A stretch of DNA of 64,000 nt from CAMYLY01 sp036397755. GTDB lineage: Bacteria > Gemmatimonadota > Gemmatimonadetes > Gemmatimonadales > GWC2-71-9. Position 1 is the stretch's first letter. Every line of letters begins with the position of its first letter. The notes under the pieces were generated by a model, which saw only the letters and a program-made list of their open reading frames with translations, was not told the DNA's origin and made no database searches. The stretch covers positions 1-64,000 of the forward strand of contig DASWII010000042.1 in the NCBI GenBank assembly GCA_036397755.1. Reading direction: 5' to 3'. This document shows positions 33,886 through 42,123 of the stretch, piece after piece. Position numbers and translations under genes: made by a program.

Positions 33886-34604
33886 ATGAGTCGGTAGGTT
33901 TGGCCGTGGCATTTGGGGCGGGCGTGCTGAGTTTCCTCTCGCCCTGCGTGCTCCCCCTCGTCCCGAGCTACGTCTCGTTCATTACGGGGTTGTCGCTCGA
34001 TGAGATGGGTGCCAAACGGTGGACGGCCGTGACGCACGCGTTGCTGTTCGTCACCGGGTTCACGCTGATCTTCCTGGGGTTGGGGGCCGGCGCCACGCAG
34101 CTGGGCGTGTTCCTCAAGAATCAGCAGGTGTGGTTGGAGCGCGTCGGCGGACTCCTCGTCGTCTTTTTTGGACTATACATGATGGGCGCACTCCGACTCG
34201 GGGTGCTCGATCGCGATCGGCGCGTACACCTCCGCGACAAGCCGGTTGGATATCTCGGCAGCGTGCTCGTCGGTCTGGCCTTCGGCGCGGGCTGGACACC
34301 GTGTATCGGGCCGATCCTGGGTGCCATTCTCACGTTCACCGCCGCCAAGGCGAGCTTGAGTGAAGGCATGGTGCTGCTGCTCGCGTATTCCCTCGGACTA
34401 GCGGTGCCGTTCCTCATCGCGGCGCTGGCGGTCGATCGCTTCATCGAGTGGTTCAAACAGTACCGGCGGCATCTCGGGGTCATGATGAAGGTCTCCGGCG
34501 CGCTCCTGATCGTATTCGGCGTGATGCTCCTGACCGGCACGTTCACGCTGCTCGCCAGCTGGCTCCAGAGCCTGACCCCCGACTTCCTGCGGGAGCGTAT
34601 CTAG
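33882..34604 (+). CDS. ccdA: CcdA-type cytochrome c biogenesis / thiol electron-transfer protein
   Basis: A 240-residue membrane protein of six predicted helices that carries electrons from cytoplasmic thioredoxin to periplasmic thiol proteins. The paired-cysteine motifs are SFLSPCVLPLVPSYVSF in the first helix and GAGWTPCIGPILGAIL in the fourth. No ResA- or Ccs-type partner is adjacent. It begins ATGA-overlapped with agmatinase, and a strong hairpin follows. Confidence 0.92.
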   Translation: MNESVGLAVAFGAGVLSFLSPCVLPLVPSYVSFITGLSLDEMGAKRWTAVTHALLFVTGFTLIFLGLGAGATQLGVFLKNQQVWLERVGGLLVVFFGLYMMGALRLGVLDRDRRVHLRDKPVGYLGSVLVGLAFGAGWTPCIGPILGAILTFTAAKASLSEGMVLLLAYSLGLAVPFLIAALAVDRFIEWFKQYRRHLGVMMKVSGALLIVFGVMLLTGTFTLLASWLQSLTPDFLRERI

Positions 34605-34616
34605 CCCAAAACACGC

Positions 34617-34651
34617 GGCGCCCCGAGCCGGAGGACGCGGCTCGGGGCGCC
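34617..34651. terminator. Long bidirectional hairpin between ccdA and the aldolase
   Basis: A 14-base perfect stem, GGCGCCCCGAGCCG (34617-34630) with CGGCTCGGGGCGCC (34638-34651), encloses a seven-base loop in the gap between two convergent genes. It lacks a T run, but its stability and place suit a shared terminator or mRNA 3'-end protector. Confidence 0.65.
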
Positions 34652-34670
34652 GGATTGCGTCGGGATTGAC

Positions 34671-35693
34671 CTAGGCGGCCGTCAGTTCCATCTGTGGCGT
34701 GTACTTCCCGAATCGCGCGGCACCGTTGCACTTGGCGCGATGATGGAAGACCTTCTGCGCCGCGGTGACATTGTCGCTTTTTCCGCCCCAGGCATTCAGG
34801 GCGGGATCCTGCAGGGCGCGGCCATAGCTGAAGCTGAGCTCCCACGGATGCGTACCCAGGGCGTTCATGGCGTTCAGGTGCGCGGTGGCCTCCTGCGCAC
34901 TCTGCCCGCCGGACAGGAACACGATGCCGGGGACCGCGGCCGGAACCCTTCGGCGCAAGGTGCGGACCGTGGCCCGAGCGACGTCCTCAACGTCCGCCTG
35001 CGTCGCACAGTCCTTTCCGGCCACCACCATGTTGGGTTTCAGTAACGTGCCCTCGAGCACCACGCCGTGCTTGTGCAGTTGGAAGAAGAGCGCAGCAAGC
35101 GCGTCGCTTGTCACGTGCTCGCACTGTTCAATCGTGTGGCTGCCGTCCATGAGCACTTCGGGCTCTACGATGGGAACCAGCCCCGCCTCCTGCGAGAGGG
35201 CGGCATAGCGGGCCAAGGCATGCGCGTTGGCGTCGATGCAGTAGCGGGACGGCAGGCCGTCGCCGATCGTGATGACGGCGCGCCACTTGGTGAATCGGGC
35301 GCCCAGGTCCCGGTACTCGGTGAGCCGGTCCCGCAGACCGTCGAGGCCCTCGGTGATCTTCTCTCCCGAATGGCCGGCGAGCGCCTTCGCGCCCTTGTCG
35401 ACCTTGATGCCGGGGATGATGCCGGCACCGGCGAGCAGCGTGGCGAACGGCGTGCCGGTGCTCGCTTGCTGCCGAATCGTTTCGTCGAACAGAATGACGC
35501 CGCTCACGAAGTCACCGAGTCCGCCGGTCGTGAACAGCATTTCGCGGTAGGCTCGCCGGTTGTCCTCGGTCGATGGGATGTCGATCTTCTTGAACCGCTT
35601 CTCGATGGTGGGGAAGCTCTCGTCCGCCGCCAGGATCCCCTTTCCCTTTGCTACCAGTGCGCGTGCCGTGGACTGCAGCGAATCGTCGGTCAT
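34671..35693 (-). CDS. Fructose-bisphosphate aldolase, class I
   Basis: A 340-residue metal-independent aldolase of glycolysis and gluconeogenesis. GKGILAADESFPTIEKRF at the N-terminus and the Schiff-base Lys in VLEGTLLKPNMVV are diagnostic; FLSGGQSAQEAT and WELSFSYGRALQ complete the active site. This animal-like class I enzyme occurs in only some bacteria; a class II enzyme could exist elsewhere. GGAGGAG lies about 11 bases upstream of its ATG. Confidence 0.95.
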   Translation of the reverse strand: MTDDSLQSTARALVAKGKGILAADESFPTIEKRFKKIDIPSTEDNRRAYREMLFTTGGLGDFVSGVILFDETIRQQASTGTPFATLLAGAGIIPGIKVDKGAKALAGHSGEKITEGLDGLRDRLTEYRDLGARFTKWRAVITIGDGLPSRYCIDANAHALARYAALSQEAGLVPIVEPEVLMDGSHTIEQCEHVTSDALAALFFQLHKHGVVLEGTLLKPNMVVAGKDCATQADVEDVARATVRTLRRRVPAAVPGIVFLSGGQSAQEATAHLNAMNALGTHPWELSFSYGRALQDPALNAWGGKSDNVTAAQKVFHHRAKCNGAARFGKYTPQMELTAA

Positions 35694-35944
35694 CGGTTTC
35701 CTCGCTCCTCCAAGCCCCTATCCCGGACAAAGTTGCGCGAGCGCTGTAACCCGCTCGGAGCAAACAACATATGTGACCGTGAGAAAGGTAGACCGCGGTG
35801 CGGAGAGGCGCCACCCTCACGGGGGCGCTGAAAACCGGCACCGGCGCGCGCCATGTGCGGCGCCCTGACGACCCGCGGCTGCTGGCGCGCGAAGAGGGAT
35901 GCCGTCATCTTGAGCGTACAATTCTCGCGCAGGAGAGGATAGTC
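35694..35944. other. Divergent intergenic region, aldolase / lipoprotein
   Basis: These 251 bases must hold promoters for both flanking genes, but I cannot assign either firmly. On the minus strand TACCTT (around 35790) and TATGTT are TANNTT-like without a convincing upstream partner. On the plus strand TACAAT at 35917-35922, 23 bases before the lipoprotein ATG, is the best hexamer, again without a good partner. No RNA gene is apparent. Confidence 0.4.
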
Positions 35945-36694
35945 ATGCTTCGCAACGCCAAGTGGCCAGTGGCGGCGCTGATGGTGGCGGTCGCCGCCTG
36001 TGGTGGTGCTGGCGAAAACGCCGACGTCGATCGCGACATCACCCTCGCGCCCGCAGAGTCGGTTGCCGCGCTCGACGACCAACCGCAGGACCCCACGGCG
36101 ACGCCCAACGCGCAGCCGGCGGCCCCGGCAGCCCGGCGGGCTCCGACGCGCCCAGCCGCTCCGGCGTCCCTCCGCTTGGCGGAGGGAACGGCGATCGTGA
36201 TTCAGGCGACCGACACGATCACCTCACGCACGAACAAGGCGGGTGAATCGATCACCGCGGTCGTCGGTGAGGATGTTACCGACGAGAACGGCCGTGTCGT
36301 GCTTCCGGCAGGTGCCGTGCTGGAGGGCACGATCACCGAAATCAAACCGGCTCCCAACCCCCAGGCGGTTGGCACGCTTTCCCTGGCGTTCACCGTAGTG
36401 CGAATCGGAGATGACCGGTTCCCGATCGACGCGGCCGTGGATTCGCTGGGTACGGAGCGGCAGGGTCGCGGTGTCACGGGCGGTGACGCCGCCAAGGTTG
36501 GGGTTGGGGCGGCGGCAGGGGCTATCGCGGGCCGTGTGATCGGTGGAGACGCGACCGGCACGGTCGTGGGTGGCGTGATCGGGGCGGCGACGGGAGCAGG
36601 CGTGGCAGCGATCACCAAGGACAGTGACATCGTGCTTCCGGCCGGGGCCCTGGTGCGTATCGTGTTGCAGGCGCCTTTCGAACGCCGCCCGTAG
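35945..36694 (+). CDS. Predicted lipoprotein with a glycine-zipper segment
   Basis: A 249-residue exported protein. The signal sequence ends in a lipobox, VAVAACGG with Cys19 as lipidation site. A Pro/Ala-rich linker follows, then a soluble domain (TAIVIQATDTITSRTNKAGES onward) resembling surface or stress lipoproteins. Near residues 185-225 a glycine-rich small-residue run (AAAGAIAGRVIGG, VVGGVIGAATGAG) forms a glycine zipper as in SlyB/OmpA-like inner-membrane-spanning lipoproteins. Function unknown. ATG at 35945 has GGAGAGGAT just upstream. Confidence 0.75.
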   Translation: MLRNAKWPVAALMVAVAACGGAGENADVDRDITLAPAESVAALDDQPQDPTATPNAQPAAPAARRAPTRPAAPASLRLAEGTAIVIQATDTITSRTNKAGESITAVVGEDVTDENGRVVLPAGAVLEGTITEIKPAPNPQAVGTLSLAFTVVRIGDDRFPIDAAVDSLGTERQGRGVTGGDAAKVGVGAAAGAIAGRVIGGDATGTVVGGVIGAATGAGVAAITKDSDIVLPAGALVRIVLQAPFERRP

Positions 36695-36779
36695 CTCGCC
36701 GATCATGGTACAAATCCGCGGTGTGGAGGCGGCGCCGCGGGGGGCCGCGAGCCCGACCGCGAACGCTTCGGACGCGACG

Positions 36780-38555
36780 CTAGTACCCGACCGCGCCGCC
36801 TCCGGACCGTGGATCGATCACCCCGATCCATCCTCCGAGCACACGCCCGACAGCGGCGACTTCACCGCTGTAGCCGCTCCGTTCCACGGGGATGTGGCCC
36901 ATCGCGCGCAGTTGTGTCACCACGCCCGGCGCCAGCCCGCCGCGTTCATAGAACAGCGTGTCGGGAAGGGCCTGGTGGTGCACCCGCGGGGCGGCAATCG
37001 CGTCTGCGAGCGTCATGCCATGGTCCAGGACGTTGCTGAGCACCTGCGCGACCGTCGAGATGATCGTCGGGCCACCCGGTGAGCCGAGGATCAAGACCGC
37101 TTCACCGCGCTCGTCCAGCAGAATTGTCGGGACCATCGACGAGAGCATCCGCTTCCCCGGCGCGATGGCGTTGGCCTCGCCCTGCACCAGCCCGTAAATG
37201 TTGGGGACGCCGGGCCTCACGGTGAAGTCGTCCATCTCGTTGTTCAACAGGAATCCCGCCCCGGAGACCGTGACGCCACTGCCGTATCCCCCATTAATCG
37301 TCGTCGTCACCGCGACCGCGTTGCCGTCTTCGTCGACCACCGAATAGTGCGTGGTTTCCTCGCGCTCTCCGGGTCCGGGGGACGCGGCTGCCGATGGGGT
37401 GGCCCGGTCGGGCGAGATTTCGGAGAAGCGCGTCGCCGCATAGTCTCTCGACAGCAAGGCATCGACCGGGATCGTCGTGAAGACCGGATCGCCCATCAAC
37501 TGGTTGCGGTCGGCGAACGCGCGACGCAGCACTTCCGCCCAGAGATGCACGCTGGCGCTGCTGCCGAACGGTGAAATCGTATCCGCCAGCTCGAGCATGC
37601 TTAGAATCTGCGCCAGTGTGATCCCGGAGCTGGGTGGTGGCATGGTGAGCACCGTACGTGATCGGTAAGTGAAAATCACCGGCTCGCGCCACACCGCGTT
37701 GTATGACGCCAGGTCGCGATGCGTGATCAGCCCACCACCCCGTGTCATCTCGGCCACGATCGACTCCGCCACCCACCCCTCGTAGAACCCGGCCGCACCG
37801 TGCTCCGCAATCGCACTGAGCGTGCGTGCGAGATCGGACTGGACGAGGAGCAGACCTTCCGGCAGGCCGGAGCCCTCCGCCGTGAGAAACTGTCGTCTCG
37901 ACGCGGGAAAGGGCGCCAGATACGACGCGGCGCGCTGCAGCGACCGCGCGCGGGATGCGTCCAGTGCGAACCCCTCTCGGGCGAGCCGGATGGCCGGGGC
38001 CATCACCTTCGCCAGCGGCAACGCCCCAAGCCGCTCGTGGGCCGTTACCAATCCATGCACGCTCCCCGGTACGCCTGAAGCGCGGTGACCCGTGATACTC
38101 GCGCGGGTGGGGAGACCGGTGCTGTCGAGGTACATCTCGCGGGACGCGAGTTCTGGCGCCCGCTCCCGAAAGTCGAGCGCCAACGCCGTGCCGTCCGCGA
38201 GGTGAACCAGCATGAAACCGCCGCCTCCCAGATTTCCCGCGGCGGGATGTACGACCGCGAGGGCAAAGCCGACCGCGACCGCGGCGTCGACGGCGTTGCC
38301 GCCCTGCCGCATGATGGCGGCGCCGATCTCGCTCGCGATGGGGTGCACGGACGCGACCATGGCGTGGGGGGTCTCGACGGTCCTCGCCCGGCCGGCGAGC
38401 TGCCAAGTGGTCGCACTCGAGTCCACCGACGGCGCGGTTGCCATCCGACCGGGCTGCGCCACACATCCGACCAGGAGGGCGGTGGACACGGCAAGCACGG
38501 TCGGACGCCACCGCGGGCGAGCGCGTTGACCCCGAGGACCCCGAGAGGCAATCAT
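36780..38555 (-). CDS. ggt: Gamma-glutamyltransferase, predicted lipoprotein
   Basis: A 591-residue periplasmic enzyme that cleaves gamma-glutamyl bonds, such as in glutathione. It is made as one chain and self-cleaves; the expected new N-terminal Thr is T401, at TTHYSVVDEDGNAVAV. NEMDDFTVRPGVPN and MVPTILLDERGEAVLILG are family blocks. Its signal segment ends LLVGC, with Cys31 a possible lipidation site, unlike the soluble E. coli enzyme. The ATG at 38555 lies 7 bases after a TAGATT hexamer; a longer start at 38591 is possible. Confidence 0.9.
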   Translation of the reverse strand: MIASRGPRGQRARPRWRPTVLAVSTALLVGCVAQPGRMATAPSVDSSATTWQLAGRARTVETPHAMVASVHPIASEIGAAIMRQGGNAVDAAVAVGFALAVVHPAAGNLGGGGFMLVHLADGTALALDFRERAPELASREMYLDSTGLPTRASITGHRASGVPGSVHGLVTAHERLGALPLAKVMAPAIRLAREGFALDASRARSLQRAASYLAPFPASRRQFLTAEGSGLPEGLLLVQSDLARTLSAIAEHGAAGFYEGWVAESIVAEMTRGGGLITHRDLASYNAVWREPVIFTYRSRTVLTMPPPSSGITLAQILSMLELADTISPFGSSASVHLWAEVLRRAFADRNQLMGDPVFTTIPVDALLSRDYAATRFSEISPDRATPSAAASPGPGEREETTHYSVVDEDGNAVAVTTTINGGYGSGVTVSGAGFLLNNEMDDFTVRPGVPNIYGLVQGEANAIAPGKRMLSSMVPTILLDERGEAVLILGSPGGPTIISTVAQVLSNVLDHGMTLADAIAAPRVHHQALPDTLFYERGGLAPGVVTQLRAMGHIPVERSGYSGEVAAVGRVLGGWIGVIDPRSGGGAVGY

Positions 38556-38562
38556 TGCTACA

Positions 38563-38591
38563 AATCTACCCCAACCACGGGCCCGCAGCAT
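38563..38591 (-). promoter_or_regulatory. Candidate ggt promoter, leaderless
   Basis: Read on the minus strand, TAGATT (38568 to 38563) precedes the ATG by 7 bases, and ATGCTG lies 17 bases further upstream. The first hexamer is good, the second weak. If real, the message would start at the ATG. Confidence 0.35.
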
Positions 38592-38593
38592 CC

Positions 38594-39514
38594 ATGCACG
38601 ACTTCCTCGATCCTCGGCTCACGGAGCGTCGCAACCCGCGAACAGTGGACATCGATACGGCGACGGCCGAGCAGTTGGTGAAGATGCTGAACGTCGAGGA
38701 CCGCACGGTTCCCGACGCGGTATTCGCCGCGCGGGGCGCGCTGGCACGGGTCATGGAACGGGTGGCGCACGCGTTTGGCCATGGCGGGCGTCTTGTCTAT
38801 GTCGGTGCGGGGACGAGCGGTCGGCTGGGTGCGCTGGATGCCGCGGAGTGCCCGCCGACATTCGGGACGGATCCTTCGATGGTGATCGGGATCATCGCGG
38901 GCGGCGACGCCGCGTTGCGGCGCAGCCAAGAAGGTGCGGAGGACGACACCGGGCAAGCAGTCCGGGATCTGGAGGCGCTCAACGTCGATGCGAAGGATGT
39001 GGTCATCGGCATCGCGGCGAGCGGGACGACGCCCTACGTCGGGGCGGCCCTGCGAGCAGCCGCTGGTTCCGGGGCGGTGACGGTGCTGATCACCAGCGCG
39101 GACCCGCCGGAGGATCTGCGCGCGTTCGTCGACGAATCCGTTGAGCTCCGGGTGGGGCCTGAAGCGTTGACCGGCTCCACGCGACTCAAAGCAGGCACGG
39201 CAACCAAGCTGGCACTGAACACGATCACGACCGGTGCGATGATCCTCTGCGGGAAGGCGTACGGTAATCTCATGGTGGATCTCGTGGCGCTATCCGATAA
39301 GCTGCGCGATCGCGGCGAGCGCATCGTGATGGAGGCCTGTAACGTGTCGCGCGAGGCTGCGCGGCGCGTGATTGCCGAGGCTGGTGGGAGCGTGAAGCTC
39401 GCCGTGGTGATGGCGCGGGCGTCACTCGATGCGGACGCGGCGCGCCGCCGGCTGGCCGAGTGCGGCGGTTCGGTGCGCCGGGCGGCCGGACCGCCCCCGC
39501 CGGTGGTCGAATGA
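38594..39514 (+). CDS. murQ: N-acetylmuramic acid 6-phosphate etherase
   Basis: A 306-residue SIS-domain enzyme that cleaves the lactyl ether of MurNAc-6-phosphate to give GlcNAc-6-phosphate in cell-wall recycling. TERRNPRTVDIDTATAEQLV, VYVGAGTSGRLGALDAAECPPTFG and GSTRLKAGTATKLALN are family signatures. The ATG at 38594 matches the start of homology and is 38 bases from the divergent ggt start. It overlaps anmK by four bases. Confidence 0.95.
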   Translation: MHDFLDPRLTERRNPRTVDIDTATAEQLVKMLNVEDRTVPDAVFAARGALARVMERVAHAFGHGGRLVYVGAGTSGRLGALDAAECPPTFGTDPSMVIGIIAGGDAALRRSQEGAEDDTGQAVRDLEALNVDAKDVVIGIAASGTTPYVGAALRAAAGSGAVTVLITSADPPEDLRAFVDESVELRVGPEALTGSTRLKAGTATKLALNTITTGAMILCGKAYGNLMVDLVALSDKLRDRGERIVMEACNVSREAARRVIAEAGGSVKLAVVMARASLDADAARRRLAECGGSVRRAAGPPPPVVE

Positions 39515-40650
39515 GTGTGCTGGCCGTCGGCCTCATGGCGGGCACGTCGCTCGACGGTGTCGATGCGGCGCTCGTGCGGGTGGGCGACCGCGAGATCGAG
39601 CTCGTGGCGTTCCGGACGGTACCGTACTCCCCGGGACTCCGGGGGCGGATCGAAGCAGTCCTTGACGCTGGGAGGACACCGGAAATCGCGGACCTGCATG
39701 TCGCGCTCGGGGAGTTCTTCGCCGGCGGCGTCCTAGAGGTGCTGGACCTCGCGCAAGTGGTGCCGTCCGCGGTCGCCTACGTGGCGTCGCACGGGCAGAC
39801 GGTGTGGCATCAGCCGAGGAGAGTCTCGTTGCAGCTTGGCAGTCCGTCGGTCATTGCCGAGCGCACGACGATTCCGGTGATCAGCGACTTCCGCAGCGCC
39901 GACGTCGCGGCGGGTGGGGAGGGGGCGCCGCTGGTTCCGATGGCTGACGCCATGCTGTTCGGGCACCGCGACCAGGGGCGCATTCTCCTGAACATCGGTG
40001 GGATGGCCAACCTCACCTGGGTGCGACGGCTGGCAGAGCTGGAGACCGTCATGGCCTTCGACACGGGCCCCGGCATGGTGCTGGTGGATGCCGTCGCCCG
40101 CGCAACGGATCCAGCAAAACCCTACGACCTGGACGGGGTACGAGCCTCCCACGGAAAGGTGGTTCGAGAGGTGTTGCAGCGGGTGCTCGCGGACCCCTAT
40201 TTCGATCGGAAACCGCCAAAGAGTACGGGGCGCGAGTACTTCGGCGCCCGCGCAGCGACCCGACTTCTCGACGTGGTTCGTGGGAGCGGAGGGAGCGACG
40301 CTGACGCCTTGGCCACTGCTGTAGCGGTCACCGCGCAGAGCGTGGCGGATCAGGTAGCTCGCTGGCTGCCCGAGGAATCGGCGAACGTCGACGTCGTGCT
40401 CTCAGGCGGTGGAGCGCACAACGCGACCCTCCTGGACATGCTCCGACGCGCGGTGGCGCCGAGGGCGGTTGTCAGATTCGACGACCTGTTCTTTTCAGGC
40501 GCCGCGAAAGAAGCTGCGAGCTTTGCCTATCTCGGATGGCGCACCGTGCGGAGCCAGCCTGGCAGTCTGGCGGTCGTGACCGGGGCCCGGAGCGCCCGAG
40601 TATTGGGGTCGATCACGCCGGCGCCGAGCCGCGCGATCGGTGTGTATTGA
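39511..40650 (+). CDS. anmK: Anhydro-N-acetylmuramic acid kinase
   Basis: A 379-residue ASKHA-fold kinase that opens and phosphorylates 1,6-anhydroMurNAc, giving the substrate of MurQ. MAGTSLDGVDAALVRV at the start, ASHGQTVWHQP, NIGGMANLTW and FDTGPGMVLVDA are characteristic. It overlaps murQ as ATGA, so the two consecutive recycling steps are translationally coupled. The gene converges on the FHA-protease gene 15 bases on. Confidence 0.95.
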   Translation: MSVLAVGLMAGTSLDGVDAALVRVGDREIELVAFRTVPYSPGLRGRIEAVLDAGRTPEIADLHVALGEFFAGGVLEVLDLAQVVPSAVAYVASHGQTVWHQPRRVSLQLGSPSVIAERTTIPVISDFRSADVAAGGEGAPLVPMADAMLFGHRDQGRILLNIGGMANLTWVRRLAELETVMAFDTGPGMVLVDAVARATDPAKPYDLDGVRASHGKVVREVLQRVLADPYFDRKPPKSTGREYFGARAATRLLDVVRGSGGSDADALATAVAVTAQSVADQVARWLPEESANVDVVLSGGGAHNATLLDMLRRAVAPRAVVRFDDLFFSGAAKEAASFAYLGWRTVRSQPGSLAVVTGARSARVLGSITPAPSRAIGVY

Positions 40651-40664
40651 TCGGTGAGGCTCCG

Positions 40665-42113
40665 CTAGTTGAGCGACGCCAGCAGCCGCTCCACGTAGGA
40701 CGCCGGTACGCCGTACACGATTCGTCCCGCCGTGCCGGCTTGCCCGCCGTAGAGCACCGCGATGACCTGCCCGTTCCGATCGAAGATGGGACTGCCCGAC
40801 AGGCCCTGCGCACCGTAACCGTCGATCTGAATGAGATCCGGGAGGATGCGACTTACCGAACCCGCGCTGAAGGACGTGCGCGCCACTTCACCGGTTGTAC
40901 CGCCGCTTCGGGGTAGCTCGGCCCCAAGCGGGAATCCGATCACGGCCACGGGGTCACCCTGGTGGATTTGACTGCCGTTGGTATTGAGTCCGCGGACGGT
41001 CGGCACTCCACCTCGGATGTTCACCCTCAGCACCGCCAGATCGACCTCGGTGCTTACGCCGAGAAGCCGCGCATCCCACACCTGTGAAGATTCCTCGAAC
41101 TTTACGGCAATGCTGACCGGCCGCTTGGTGTCGTCCTCGCCGTAGACGACGTGGCGGTTCGTGATGAGGGTGCCGTCGTCACGGACGGCGAACGCCGTGC
41201 CGTTGAAGACTTGTCCGGGACCGAACCGCACCCACACCAGCGCCACGGCGTAGCGGTTGGCATCGACGATACTGCGGTAATCCACTTGGGCGGCGGTCTG
41301 CTGATACGAAAGACTGGTGGTCGCGACCGCCAGCTGCGCCTTGAGGGCCTCGGCCTCATCGGTGCGCCCAGCGCGTTCTGCGGAGGATAACCGCTGCTGG
41401 AGTGACGCAACCTGACTCTGTGACTCGCGCAGGTGCGTCGCCAGTCCTTCGACTTGACCCTGCAACGCCTGCATGGTCGACTCGGCACTGCGGAGAATGC
41501 TGTCGGTTCGGGCCTGGATCGCCGCCATCTCACGGGCCCGTTCGGCCGCCTGGCGCCGATTGATCAGTAACGCGACGCCCGCGACCCCAACCACCACGAC
41601 GACGAGCACCACGAGGGCTCGCCGCAGTGTCCGCGTCTGCCTGCCAACCTCGACGCGAATCCGCTCGGTGGTGCTCCCGCGCGGGCGCTCATCAGCGGCC
41701 GTGGACCGTTGGGGAGCACTCCGGTCCTGCGGGGAGGCGGCCGCTCGGGTTGGTGGTGGGCCGGCCGACGCCCGGGCGAGCACCCCGTCCGGGGTTCCGT
41801 CCGGCACCATGCGAATCTCGAGCACCGGACCGTCTTCGCCACCGATGCAAATCTGGTCGGTGTCCTCCAGCTTGGTTTCGCCGGTGATGCGGTGACCGTT
41901 GACGAACGTCCCGTTTCGGCTCTGCTCGTCACGTACGTACCAACCTGTGCCCCGCTGGAAGATCGTGGCGTGGCGAGCCGACGAGCGGAGGTCCCGCTCG
42001 GCGTCCAGCACGACGTCGGAGGCTGGATGCCTCCCGATGGTGATGGCATCCTTAGAGAAGACCTCGGTGTGCCCGGCCCGGGCGCCCGAGACGACGCGTA
42101 CTTGGGGTTTCAC
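40665..42113 (-). CDS. FHA-domain membrane protein with a trypsin-like (S1C) protease domain
   Basis: A 482-residue protein in four parts: an FHA domain (about 4-105, with TIGRHPASDVVL and RNGTFVNGHRI), a linker, one membrane helix (165-184), a coiled coil (about 188-265), and an S1C serine protease. The catalytic triad appears complete: H321 in ITNRHVV, D358 in EVDLAVLRV and S439 in AQGLSGSPIF. So a cytoplasmic phosphothreonine reader is tied to an external protease. No PDZ domain is present, unlike DegP/DegS. The GTG start lies 10 bases after the phosphatase stop. Confidence 0.85.
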   Translation of the reverse strand: MKPQVRVVSGARAGHTEVFSKDAITIGRHPASDVVLDAERDLRSSARHATIFQRGTGWYVRDEQSRNGTFVNGHRITGETKLEDTDQICIGGEDGPVLEIRMVPDGTPDGVLARASAGPPPTRAAASPQDRSAPQRSTAADERPRGSTTERIRVEVGRQTRTLRRALVVLVVVVVGVAGVALLINRRQAAERAREMAAIQARTDSILRSAESTMQALQGQVEGLATHLRESQSQVASLQQRLSSAERAGRTDEAEALKAQLAVATTSLSYQQTAAQVDYRSIVDANRYAVALVWVRFGPGQVFNGTAFAVRDDGTLITNRHVVYGEDDTKRPVSIAVKFEESSQVWDARLLGVSTEVDLAVLRVNIRGGVPTVRGLNTNGSQIHQGDPVAVIGFPLGAELPRSGGTTGEVARTSFSAGSVSRILPDLIQIDGYGAQGLSGSPIFDRNGQVIAVLYGGQAGTAGRIVYGVPASYVERLLASLN

Positions 42114-42123
42114 GGTGGGGAGA

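Noticed and set aside
36695..36779. GC-rich palindrome-like stretch (CCGCGG repeats) between the lipoprotein and ggt as a terminator
   Set aside because: The matching arms are short and overlapping, with no T run; it looks like GC-rich spacer rather than a defined hairpin.
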